Shown here piece by piece: positions 33,450 through 41,511 of a stretch of 64,000 nucleotides of DNA. The DNA is taken from NCBI GenBank assembly GCA_016931155.1, contig JAFGFJ010000005.1:1-64000 (forward strand). Direction: 5' to 3'. The DNA is from Candidatus Dojkabacteria bacterium (GTDB lineage Bacteria; Patescibacteria; Dojkabacteria; B142; JAFGFJ01). The first letter of the stretch is position 1, and each line of letters begins with the position of its first letter. The notes under the pieces were generated by a model. It was given only the letters and a program-made list of their open reading frames with translations, did not search any database and was not told where the DNA came from. The position numbers and the translations under genes are program-made.

Positions 33450-34379
33450 TTATTTAATATAGTTTCTTATAGCAACGAAACTGTTAAAAGCTCCCAGTAG
33501 TATACCAGTTATAGTAGAAATTATAAAGAAGAGGAAGATTGAAATCGGATTTATGCTTATCCAGTCCAGATCTCCGAAAAAATTGGTTAAAAAGGTAATT
33601 GTGGGAGATCCAGCCTGAGCCACGAACATGAAAATTCCAAGCAATGCGAAGATTGCAGTTGATACAAATGCTCCAATTCCGCCATATATTCCGCCCTCCA
33701 GTATGAAGGGTAGTCGTATATACCAGAGGCTTCCTCCTACAAGCTGCATGATTCTTATTTCTTCTGACCGGCTGAACATTCTAAACTCTACAGTAAGCAG
33801 GGTAAAGAAGAATATGACTACAAACAAGAGTCCCATTATAATTGTGCCTGCAAGCCTTATCCAAAAAAATGCATCTTTTATATTGTTTATAATTTCCTGG
33901 CTGTACCCAATTTGGCTAATATCATCATTCTTACTTGCTTCAATTTTTGATTTATCTATAATTCCCTGGGCATCCTCTATTCTTTTGAGTCTAATGGCCA
34001 GGCTTGCAGGCAGTACATTTTCCCTGATTGCTTCTGCCGCAAGAGGATTTGTTTTTTCATTGTGTTCTTTGAATTCCTGCAGGGCTTGTTCTTCGGATGT
34101 ATACTCTATAAAATCGATATTCTCCTCTTTCTCCCATCTTGATTTCAAATCAAGAATTTCTTTTTTCTCTGTTCCAGGATTAAAAAAAATGTAAATATGA
34201 GGCTTATTCTCAATGAATTTTAAAAAAAGATTCGCTGTATATCCCAGGAATAAAAATATTTGTGCAACAATAAAAGCAAGTGTCATAACTGAGATGGATG
34301 CCCAGGCCAGCCAGCCACTTCTTTTTATTTGTTTTGTGCTTGTTTTTAATGCTCTAGAAAATGTTGCTTTTTGAGCCAC
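33450..34379 (-). CDS. ftsX: Cell division protein FtsX
   Basis: This 309-residue permease-like protein has one N-terminal TM helix (about 22-50), an extracellular loop with IYIFFNPGTEKKEI and the conserved PLAAEAIRENVLPASLAIRLK, and three C-terminal TM helices of the FtsX domain containing EIRIMQLVGGS. It forms the FtsEX complex, which transmits ATP-driven conformational change to extracellular peptidoglycan hydrolases. It lies 16 bases after ftsE and 16 bases before the coiled-coil M23 gene. Confidence 0.95.
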   Translation of the reverse strand: MAQKATFSRALKTSTKQIKRSGWLAWASISVMTLAFIVAQIFLFLGYTANLFLKFIENKPHIYIFFNPGTEKKEILDLKSRWEKEENIDFIEYTSEEQALQEFKEHNEKTNPLAAEAIRENVLPASLAIRLKRIEDAQGIIDKSKIEASKNDDISQIGYSQEIINNIKDAFFWIRLAGTIIMGLLFVVIFFFTLLTVEFRMFSRSEEIRIMQLVGGSLWYIRLPFILEGGIYGGIGAFVSTAIFALLGIFMFVAQAGSPTITFLTNFFGDLDWISINPISIFLFFIISTITGILLGAFNSFVAIRNYIK

Positions 34380-34395
34380 AGTTGTGATTTAAAAA

Positions 34396-35319
34396 TTAAT
34401 TATTATTCTTTTTTTGTTTATTCTTAATCCCGATTTTTACCTTTTTTCTTTTTGGTTTCTCCCTGCGTGATTTTTGCTCACTCTGTCCCTCATTTTTCCC
34501 AATATTTGTTTCAGTCTTCTCCTTTTTTTCAGATTTCTCTTGAGAGGGGGGTGCTGACACTGGTTTTTCGTCTTTCCTCTGCTGGTCTTTTTCTTTTGTA
34601 AGTTGTGTGTTTACAAGAATTTTGGTTTCAAAATCCTCGACAGGATCATATGTTCCTTTTATGTCGTCTCTGATCAGTCTTCCTCCTTCCATTCTGATAA
34701 CTCTTTTCCCTAGAGTATTAACAATCTCTGAGCCATGAGTGGCCATTATGATTGTAGTACCCCAGTTGTTGATCTTATTTAGAACCTGAACTATATCCCA
34801 AGTGCTTGTTGGGTCAAGATTTCCGGTTGGTTCGTCAGCAATAAGTACTTTGGGATTATTTGCCAGGGCTCTGGCGATTGCAACCTTTTGTTTTTCTCCT
34901 CCGGAAAGCTCACGTGGAAAAGCATCCATTCTATCTTTAAGACCAACTATTTCAAGTACATAAGGAACAGTCTCTTTTATATCATTATCTGATTTTCCTG
35001 CTGCCTCCAAAGCAAAGGAAACATTTTCGTAAGCATCTTTGTCTTCAAGTAGTTTGAAATCTTGAAAAATTACTCCTACCCTTCTGCGAAGCTCATAAAC
35101 AAGATCTCTGCTTATATCTGCAAGATCCAAATCTTCAAAGAAAATTCTTCCCTCGTCGGGGATCTCTTCTCTAATAAGGAGCTTGATGGCTGTGGTCTTA
35201 CCTGATCCTGAAGGCCCAACGAGGAAAACAAACTCTCCATCCTGGACTTCAAACGAAACATTATCCAAGGCAGTAATTTCGTCGCTGTATTTTTTTGAAA
35301 CTGAAAGAAATCTAATCAA
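34396..35319 (-). CDS. ftsE: Cell division ATP-binding protein FtsE
   Basis: This 307-residue ABC ATPase has Walker A GPSGSGKT at 35-42, a Q-loop in VIFQDFKLL, signature LSGGEKQKVAIARAL, Walker B VLIADEPTGNLD and a switch His in MATHG. The core ends near residue 230. A charged Lys/Glu-rich tail of about 75 residues follows, longer than classic FtsE (about 220 residues). It forms the cytoplasmic half of FtsEX and is the first gene of the operon. Confidence 0.95.
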   Translation of the reverse strand: MIRFLSVSKKYSDEITALDNVSFEVQDGEFVFLVGPSGSGKTTAIKLLIREEIPDEGRIFFEDLDLADISRDLVYELRRRVGVIFQDFKLLEDKDAYENVSFALEAAGKSDNDIKETVPYVLEIVGLKDRMDAFPRELSGGEKQKVAIARALANNPKVLIADEPTGNLDPTSTWDIVQVLNKINNWGTTIIMATHGSEIVNTLGKRVIRMEGGRLIRDDIKGTYDPVEDFETKILVNTQLTKEKDQQRKDEKPVSAPPSQEKSEKKEKTETNIGKNEGQSEQKSRREKPKRKKVKIGIKNKQKKNNN

Positions 35320-35485
35320 ATCTTTTTACTATTTTTACTATTGAGTATTTTACTACATTTCCGGTGTTTAGTTTAGCTGAGGAGTCTGGAAAAATCAAAG
35401 GAAGATATAATTGGTTGTATTAGTAAGATTTTCTGCATATAATATTCTGGTCTGCCCTTCTTATTAATTTTTTATTCACCTTAAC

Positions 35486-36244
35486 ATGGCTAAAAAAAGA
35501 AAAAGGGGCAGTAAAAAGACAAAATTCAAAGGCAGTAATCCCGCCCACCTTCAGAAAGAATCTCCGGAAGTTAATAAAAATGAAGAGGTTCATAAAGAGA
35601 AAAAGAAAAACATCTTTTCTTCAATTTACAATCTTTCCATAGGCAAGTTGCGTATTGTTGCATTCTTGCTTGTTATTATTGGCCTTATACTTATTTTTCT
35701 TGGTGGAGCAAGTCTTTACAATGCGGTCAAAACTCAAATTGATGACAAAACAATGGAAGAGGAAAAGAGTGACGGGGAGATAAATAGTGGGATTCAAACA
35801 ACAGAAAGTGAAAATATTGCGGAAAAAGCACAAGATGATGACAGGAACGAAAATGTTGATAGTAATGAAAATGAAAACAAGGAAGAAAGAATGAAGGAAA
35901 ACGGCAGTGAAAGTGACGAAAAAAATGAAGAATCTGATTCTGCTGACAACAGAATACTGGAAACACAGGAGGTTAGTGAGGGAGCAAAAATGGCACGTCT
36001 TGCATCTGCAAGTAAGGCAGCTAGAACAGGAAAGTGGGTTGCTACCGACTATAAGCCAGGAGATATAAGTTCAGGAAATTACGAAGTTCAGAGTGGTGAC
36101 ACTTTATGGGAAATTTCGGAAGCAGTATATGGAAGCGGGTTTCAATGGCATAAAATTCTTGATGTAAACTCGAGTTCTGTCGGGTTTCTTCCAAATGGCA
36201 GTCAGGCATTGATTGTACCTGGGCAGGTTCTGATTATACCGTAG
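35486..36244 (+). CDS. Single-TM LysM-domain protein
   Basis: This 252-residue protein has a basic cytoplasmic N-terminus (Lys-rich, about 1-50) and one TM helix (about 55-78, LRIVAFLLVIIGLILIFLGG). A long acidic low-complexity linker rich in Asn, Glu and Ser follows. The C-terminal LysM domain (about 198-252) has YEVQSGDTLWEISEAVYG and PNGSQALIVPGQVLII. LysM binds GlcNAc polymers such as peptidoglycan, so this is likely a wall-attached membrane protein. It is a single gene divergent from ftsE. Confidence 0.9.
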   Translation: MAKKRKRGSKKTKFKGSNPAHLQKESPEVNKNEEVHKEKKKNIFSSIYNLSIGKLRIVAFLLVIIGLILIFLGGASLYNAVKTQIDDKTMEEEKSDGEINSGIQTTESENIAEKAQDDDRNENVDSNENENKEERMKENGSESDEKNEESDSADNRILETQEVSEGAKMARLASASKAARTGKWVATDYKPGDISSGNYEVQSGDTLWEISEAVYGSGFQWHKILDVNSSSVGFLPNGSQALIVPGQVLIIP

Positions 36245-36250
36245 AGTGCA

Positions 36251-36270
36251 TGATTTTGATTATCAAATCA
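36251..36270. terminator. Inverted repeat between converging LysM and folA genes
   Basis: TGATTT-TGAT pairs with AT-CAAATCA with one bulge. It lies 7 bases after the LysM stop and overlaps the end of folA. It may act as a weak bidirectional terminator; the T run is poor. Confidence 0.35.
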
Positions 36271-36813
36271 GTCTGAGGGTTTTCTAACATATGTTATATA
36301 CTCGTAGTCAAAGTTGCTCTCTGAGTCTCTTTTGTGAGGCTCTTTCGAGATGACATCCCAGTTTTTGTCGCTGAATTCTGGAAAAAACACATCACCCTCA
36401 GGTTCATAGTCTACTATTGTCAGATATATTTTATCTGTAATATCAATTATCTGCTTGTAAACTGATGCCCCCCCTAAAAAAAATATTTCACCACTTCCCG
36501 GAGATTTTTTAGCTTCGTTAATGGCATCATCAATAGAATTTGCAACAATACCTCCAGGGACTATGTATTTTTTTTCAAAAGATAAAACAATATTTGTCCT
36601 GCCTGAAAGAATTCTATGTTGAATTTTGCCTTTAACCCACTTGCCACCACTTCTAAATCTTGAGATAGATTCATGAGTGGCTTGTCCCATAATGATGGGG
36701 TGTCCCATGGTAATCTTTTTCGTTCTTATGAGATCTGCCGGGATATGCCAGGGTATTTTGTTTTTGTTCCCGATTACCCTGTTTTTGGCCATTGCTGCGA
36801 TTATGCTTATCAT
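36268..36813 (-). CDS. folA: Dihydrofolate reductase
   Basis: This 181-residue enzyme reduces dihydrofolate with NADPH. The N-terminus MISIIAAMAKNRVIGNKNKIPWHIPADL matches the DHFR start with the substrate loop. TMGHPIIMGQATHESI and IFFLGGASVYKQI are the NADP-binding blocks. In the usual GRxTxES(I/L) motif the residue is QATHES. It overlaps thyA by four bases; thymidylate synthase makes the dihydrofolate that DHFR recycles. Confidence 0.95.
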   Translation of the reverse strand: MISIIAAMAKNRVIGNKNKIPWHIPADLIRTKKITMGHPIIMGQATHESISRFRSGGKWVKGKIQHRILSGRTNIVLSFEKKYIVPGGIVANSIDDAINEAKKSPGSGEIFFLGGASVYKQIIDITDKIYLTIVDYEPEGDVFFPEFSDKNWDVISKEPHKRDSESNFDYEYITYVRKPSD

Positions 36814-37607
36814 AATAATACAAGAGGTGCCTTAATATGTGGGTGAGGCTCATAATTGATTAGCTCAAAGTCATTGATTCTGAAATCATCTATATTCTTG
36901 ATTTTCTTGTTTATTTTCATCTCAGGTAATTCTTTCGGTTTTCTCTTTAACTGTTCGGTTGCTGCTTCAAGATGATTTTTGTATAAATGACCGTCACCAA
37001 TTGTGACAATTAGTTCCCTGGCTTCCAATCCTGTAACTTGAGCTACCATCATAGTGAGAAGTGCGTATTGTGAAATATTGAAAGGAAGACCAAGAAACGC
37101 ATCAGAGCTTCTCTGATAAAGCTGGCACCTGAGTTTTTCTTTATTAACATTGAATTGAAAAAAGGCATGACAAGGTGGAAGGCGCATTTCCTTTTTCTGT
37201 GCTGGATTCCAGGCAGATACAAGCATAGCTTTTGAATAAGGGACTGTCTTTATCTCTTCTATTACATTGGCAAGTTGATCTATGTGGCCTCCCTTAAGGT
37301 CAGGCCACTTTCTCCACTGGTGGCCATAAATCGGTCCCAGGTCTCCCCTGAAATCGGCGAAATCGTCCCAATAATGAATTCCATTTTCCTGTAGATACTT
37401 GATGTTGGTGGATCCAGATATAAACCAGAGAAGTTCATGTGTCATAGTTTTAATTGGCATTTTCTTTGTGGTAACTATGGGAAATCCATTTCTGAAATCA
37501 AATCGCATTTGATAACCAAAGATGCTCTTCAAGCCAAAACCGCTTCTATCGTCTTTACTTCTACCTTTTTGAAGGATATGTCTAAGAAAATCCAAATATT
37601 GTCGCAT
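36810..37607 (-). CDS. thyA: Thymidylate synthase
   Basis: This 265-residue enzyme methylates dUMP using methylene-tetrahydrofolate. It has the phosphate-binding RSGFGLKSIFG start, HELLWFISGSTNIKYL, GPIYGHQWRKW, catalytic C146 in LPPCHAFFQF, and QRSSDAFLGLPFNI. The length equals that of the E. coli enzyme. It is upstream gene of the thyA-folA pair, coupled by a four-base overlap. Confidence 0.97.
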   Translation of the reverse strand: MRQYLDFLRHILQKGRSKDDRSGFGLKSIFGYQMRFDFRNGFPIVTTKKMPIKTMTHELLWFISGSTNIKYLQENGIHYWDDFADFRGDLGPIYGHQWRKWPDLKGGHIDQLANVIEEIKTVPYSKAMLVSAWNPAQKKEMRLPPCHAFFQFNVNKEKLRCQLYQRSSDAFLGLPFNISQYALLTMMVAQVTGLEARELIVTIGDGHLYKNHLEAATEQLKRKPKELPEMKINKKIKNIDDFRINDFELINYEPHPHIKAPLVLL

Positions 37608-37680
37608 GAGCCATTATAGTGGTTTTGATATTTTTGTAAAATGAAGTAATATTAAGATATGTTGTCTATATATTATTTAT

Positions 37681-38421
37681 ATGCCTGATTTAGATCAAGG
37701 ATTCGAAATTACAAACATAAAACCATTTTTGGTTTCAGCTTTTGGTGAAAGGAAACAGTTTGCCACATTGAAGTTGCCGGATGGTTCAGTAATAGAGACA
37801 GTTATTAAAGATGTGACAAGACACTGCCCTGATGATGTTAAAAATGGCTGTCGTGGAGTGATTCCACCGAAATGGTATTTATCTGTCTGGGAAAAATATA
37901 TTGAGGCAGGAGTTAATACTCATGAGTGGATGGGAGTTGCTGACGAGAATAATATAATTATGCCTAATCTTTATGCTGAAGGTTGGAGGATCTATGGTAG
38001 ATGTTTCTATGGTTCAATTGATAGGATAATTGGCAAAAGCATTTACAAGTCAGTAGAAAAGCACAACTATGCTGTTCCTTTGAGTGAGCAGGATCTACTG
38101 GCAACTGCTCTTGGGAATGAAGAGATAGAAGCTGCGGTTAAGGTTCATGTTTCCAAAGCTTCGGATGCAGGGATAGTTTTACCTTTTGATGATCCCTATG
38201 AGCTGCTGGTACATAATGATGGAAGGTGGTGTATTAGGACTTTAGATCTATCCTTCACCGAAATTGGAACGCCAGAAAATGCAATTGTAATAAATACTCG
38301 TAGAATTGAAAAAGCTAATACAACAATATTTTCTTCTATTGAAATACTTGCCGATTGGTATAATGATTATCCAGAAATATTTGCACAAAGAAGCCCTATA
38401 GCCTTATCTCGGCCTCAATAA
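37681..38421 (+). CDS. Orphan protein, 246 residues
   Basis: This is a soluble protein without signal or TM helix. It begins MPDLDQGFEITNIKPFLVSAFGERKQ and has a beta-hairpin-like LKLPDGSVIETVIKDV. The middle segment YELLVHNDGRWCIRTLDLSFTEIG loosely resembles the catalytic-loop/metal-binding strand pair of atypical kinases (LV..DG....TLDLS), but no ATP-binding loop is convincing. The 3' end overlaps prfB by 26 bases, convergent. Function is unrecognised. It shares orphan character and size with the proteins at 45641 and 54889. Confidence 0.65.
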   Translation: MPDLDQGFEITNIKPFLVSAFGERKQFATLKLPDGSVIETVIKDVTRHCPDDVKNGCRGVIPPKWYLSVWEKYIEAGVNTHEWMGVADENNIIMPNLYAEGWRIYGRCFYGSIDRIIGKSIYKSVEKHNYAVPLSEQDLLATALGNEEIEAAVKVHVSKASDAGIVLPFDDPYELLVHNDGRWCIRTLDLSFTEIGTPENAIVINTRRIEKANTTIFSSIEILADWYNDYPEIFAQRSPIALSRPQ

Positions 38422-39502
38422 ACTCATCGAGATCTCCTCCAAGGACTTTCTCTGGATTTGCTGATTCTATACCTGTCCTCAAATCTTTAACCAGTTTGTA
38501 TGGCTGCAAGACGTAATTTCGTATTTGGTTTCCCCAGCCAGCTATCTTGTGGATACCTTTTGTGCTGGAAAGTTCTTCTTCTCTTTTTTCTTCCTCCAGC
38601 TGGAAAAGTTTTCCCTTAAGTATATTCATCGCTGTCTCTCTGTTTTTTAACTGGCTTCTTTCGGAGGAGCTGGAAATGGTAATTCCTGTTGGTTTATGAA
38701 CGATACGCACAGAAGTAGAGACCTTGTTAACATTTTGCCCTCCTGCTCCACTTGATCTTACAGCACTAAATTCTACATCTTCGTCTTTTATCTCTATATC
38801 TATCTCGTTTTCAAAAATTGGAACCACTTCAACCCCAGCGAAAGATGTCTGTCTGAGGCCTTGTGCATTGAATGGAGAAATTCTTACAAGCCTGTGGGTT
38901 CCATGTTCCATTCTTAAATACCCATAAGCATTTTTTCCTCTTATCTCAATAGTGACTGTTGAAATACCAGTCTCCGTCCCTGAAACCTTATGAACAATTT
39001 CATGCGACCAACCTTTTTTTTCAAAATATCTTATGTACATTCTAAGTAGTATTTCTGCCCAATCGTTTGCTTCAGTTCCTCCCTGTCCTGCATGTATTGA
39101 GAGTAATGCATTACTGGAATCGTATCTCCCGGACAGAAAAGTATCTGATTCAAGATTATTTATTTCCCTAATTAAATTATCAAGTTTCTCAGATATTTCT
39201 TCCCAGACATTTTTGTCGTATTCCCCTGGTGTGTTCTCTGGTTTTTCGGCAAGTTCAATGTAGATTTCAATCTCTTCCAACTCCTTTTCAACATTTTTGA
39301 TTTCTTCGAGTTCATTTGTAATTTCTCCCAGCTCTTTCATTGTGCTTTCTGCTCCTTCTTTATCATTCCAGAAAGTTTCTGCACTTGATTGTTCTTGTAG
39401 TTTTACAGATCTGTCAGTCATCCCCTCGATATCCTTTTTTTCTTTGATCTGTTCAAATCTGGTTTTTAGTAGTTTAAGCTTTTCTTCTATTTCCCTTTTC
39501 AT
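38396..39502 (-). CDS. prfB: Peptide chain release factor 2
   Basis: This 368-residue protein releases nascent chains at UAA and UGA. The stop-codon-recognition tripeptide SPF is in VRISPFNAQGLRQTSF, characteristic of RF2. The catalytic GGQ is in SSGAGGQNVNKVST. The N-terminal coiled-coil domain is continuous from MKREIEEK, so there is no programmed frameshift as in many bacteria. Its presence supports UGA being a stop codon in this organism. Confidence 0.96.
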   Translation of the reverse strand: MKREIEEKLKLLKTRFEQIKEKKDIEGMTDRSVKLQEQSSAETFWNDKEGAESTMKELGEITNELEEIKNVEKELEEIEIYIELAEKPENTPGEYDKNVWEEISEKLDNLIREINNLESDTFLSGRYDSSNALLSIHAGQGGTEANDWAEILLRMYIRYFEKKGWSHEIVHKVSGTETGISTVTIEIRGKNAYGYLRMEHGTHRLVRISPFNAQGLRQTSFAGVEVVPIFENEIDIEIKDEDVEFSAVRSSGAGGQNVNKVSTSVRIVHKPTGITISSSSERSQLKNRETAMNILKGKLFQLEEEKREEELSSTKGIHKIAGWGNQIRNYVLQPYKLVKDLRTGIESANPEKVLGGDLDEFIEAEIRL

Positions 39503-39606
39503 AAATTTTTGTTAATTGTAGTTTCGTGTTTTCGAATTTTCAATTATATGATAACATTAGCTCTAATTAAACACTTCCATTTTTAATTTATGTTGAGTTA
39601 TTTGTT

Positions 39607-39858
39607 ATGTCTAAACTAAAGTCGTCTAGGAAAGCATTGAGATCAAGTAAAAGAAAAGCTGCGTTTAATAAAGCTGACAGGATAAAATACCGGGAAGCAA
39701 AGAAAGAAGTTTTTGGTCTTGTAAAGGACGGAAAGAAAACTGAGGCAACAAAGAAGCTTCAAAATGCTTATTCTCTTATTGATAAGGCAGCAAAAAAGCA
39801 TGTTTTGCATAAAAATACTGCAGCCAGATATAAGTCTGCATTAGCAAAAGCGATCTAG
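39607..39858 (+). CDS. rpsT: 30S ribosomal protein S20
   Basis: This 83-residue, very basic helical protein begins MSKLKSSRKALRSSKRKAAFN and contains KAAKKHVLHKNTAARYKSALAKAI. The last block (K.LHKN.AARYKS.L) is the S20 signature that binds 16S rRNA. It is divergent from prfB and lies two bases before the next gene. Confidence 0.95.
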   Translation: MSKLKSSRKALRSSKRKAAFNKADRIKYREAKKEVFGLVKDGKKTEATKKLQNAYSLIDKAAKKHVLHKNTAARYKSALAKAI

Positions 39859-39860
39859 TT

Positions 39861-40412
39861 ATGTCAAAGTCTTTGATAAAGTTAATTGACAGTTCACTGC
39901 TTCCTGCCGCAATAATGATTGTCGGGAAGGTTTTTGGCATATATTTAGTTGCAAAAGCATTTGGTTTTGAATGGGCACTGCAGAATTCTGCTGATTCATT
40001 TATTTCCTTAAAACCGATATTTGCTGAAAAGGATATTATTATTGTTTCGTCTTACTCTGATTTGATTATGCTACTTTTCGTGCTCATGGGTCTTTCCTTT
40101 ACTCTGTTCAGGGCACTATATCTGCATGCCTCTCATATAGATCCGAGATTTGTAGCCAAGCTTGCAACAAACAATTTACTTGATCTTGTTAAAGATTCTT
40201 TCGATGTATATCACGAATCATCGATGTGGTTGCTTTTTACCTGGATCACTACTCTTGCCATTTTTCTGAATGTGCTTCTTGAAAGAACTTATATTTGGAT
40301 TTTGGTAATTAGCATGTTGTGTTGTTTTGGATTTACACTTATCCTTCTTCGTGATGTTGGTAAAGAAATAGCGTTGAGCAGGAAGAGAATTGCTACTGAA
40401 AATTTTGCTTGA
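39861..40412 (+). CDS. Small integral membrane protein, unknown
   Basis: This 183-residue protein has four predicted TM helices: about 15-38 (AAIMIVGKVFGIYLVAKAFGF), 62-84 (SDLIMLLFVLMGLSFTLFRA), 120-140 (LLFTWITTLAIFLNVLL) and 145-165 (IWILVISMLCCFGFTLIL). It is placed two bases after rpsT and one base before the permease, so it is cotranscribed. I do not recognise a family. Confidence 0.75.
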   Translation: MSKSLIKLIDSSLLPAAIMIVGKVFGIYLVAKAFGFEWALQNSADSFISLKPIFAEKDIIIVSSYSDLIMLLFVLMGLSFTLFRALYLHASHIDPRFVAKLATNNLLDLVKDSFDVYHESSMWLLFTWITTLAIFLNVLLERTYIWILVISMLCCFGFTLILLRDVGKEIALSRKRIATENFA

Positions 40413-40413
40413 T

Positions 40414-41484
40414 ATGACAAGAGATAAGGTTCCCACACGTGTAGAAGTGACAACAAAGACAATTCTTACTGTAGCGGCGATTATTATTGCTGGTTTTGTT
40501 TTGGTAAAACTTCAGGGGGTAGTTTTCATATTATTCATTTCTTTTATAATCACATCATCTCTAAGACCTCTTGTAGATAAATTTGATTCTAAAAAGATTC
40601 CCAGAATAGTAACAATCTTTAGTATTTTTGTTCTTGTGATTGCTACTGTTCTTGCTTTTATGTTTTTAATATTAACCTCTCTTGCACCTCAACTTGGGAA
40701 TTTACTGGAACACCTGCCACTGATTGTTACCAATTTTCTTGAAAAAATATTGGTTTTTGTGCCCTGGCTTTCAAGTGTAATCGACATCGGGTCATTGAAA
40801 GAGGAATTAGCAGAAATGTTGAAAAATGGAGAAATTTCGTCAGATTCTGTCCTTGCAAGCTTTAAACAGGCTTTGGGACTTGTCAATTCAGCTGCAGAGG
40901 TTGCGGTTGGCGTAGTAACTACCGTTATTCTAACTGTCTATATGCTTTCAAGAAAGGAAAAAGTTCTTGACCAAGTTCTAATGTTTTTTTCTGAGAAAAC
41001 CAGGAATAAGTATTTATTGCTTATTCCTAAAATCGAAGGTCAGTTGGGATCGTGGTTAAGAGCACAGTCAGCACTTATTGTTCTTATGGGGTTTTTATCC
41101 TGGCTTGGTCTTACACTAATAGGAATAAAGTTTGCGATTCCAGTCGCTATTGTAATCGGTTTACTTGAGCTTATTCCCAGTGTAGGGCCTTCATTTGGAT
41201 GGATTATTGCTACAATTGTTGCTGTTGGTAGTGGTGCATCGTTTTTGCAGGTACTTCTGGTTTTCAGCTGGTCAATTTTTATTCAACAACTGGAGCATTT
41301 ACTTTTTGTTCCAAAGATTTTTCAAAAGGCAGTGGGGCTGGATCCCCTGGTTACGATTTTAGGGATAATAAGTGCTTCGATTTTGTTTGGATTTGCAGGA
41401 GTGATAATTGCAGTACCTGTTCTAGCAGTTGTGCAGATAACACTTTCTCACTTGAAAGAAGACAAAAAGCAATCTACCAGGTAG
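40414..41484 (+). CDS. AI-2E family transporter (PF01594-type permease)
   Basis: This is a 356-residue membrane protein if started at ATG 40414; an in-frame upstream start at 40390 overlaps the previous gene. Its eight TM helices follow the AI-2E layout: two N-terminal helices, an amphipathic region, VVTTVILTVYMLSRKEK, and the conserved LELIPSVGPSFGWIIATIVA block, then QQLEHLLFVPKIFQKAVGLDPLVTILGI. Despite the name, members include sodium/proton antiporters and uncharacterised exporters. AI-2 export is not implied. Confidence 0.92.
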   Translation: MTRDKVPTRVEVTTKTILTVAAIIIAGFVLVKLQGVVFILFISFIITSSLRPLVDKFDSKKIPRIVTIFSIFVLVIATVLAFMFLILTSLAPQLGNLLEHLPLIVTNFLEKILVFVPWLSSVIDIGSLKEELAEMLKNGEISSDSVLASFKQALGLVNSAAEVAVGVVTTVILTVYMLSRKEKVLDQVLMFFSEKTRNKYLLLIPKIEGQLGSWLRAQSALIVLMGFLSWLGLTLIGIKFAIPVAIVIGLLELIPSVGPSFGWIIATIVAVGSGASFLQVLLVFSWSIFIQQLEHLLFVPKIFQKAVGLDPLVTILGIISASILFGFAGVIIAVPVLAVVQITLSHLKEDKKQSTR

Positions 41485-41485
41485 C

Positions 41486-41504
41486 GGAAAGTGGTTCACT
41501 TTCC
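41486..41504. terminator. Inverted repeat between converging permease and ABC exporter genes
   Basis: GGAAAGTG pairs with CACTTTCC around a three-base loop immediately after the permease stop. It ends 8 bases before the stop of the converging gene. The poor T run makes termination efficiency uncertain. Confidence 0.45.
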
Positions 41505-41511
41505 CTCGCAG

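Noticed and set aside
38396..39502. Programmed +1 frameshift in prfB
   Set aside because: The N-terminal domain reads through in a single frame with no in-frame stop near codon 25.
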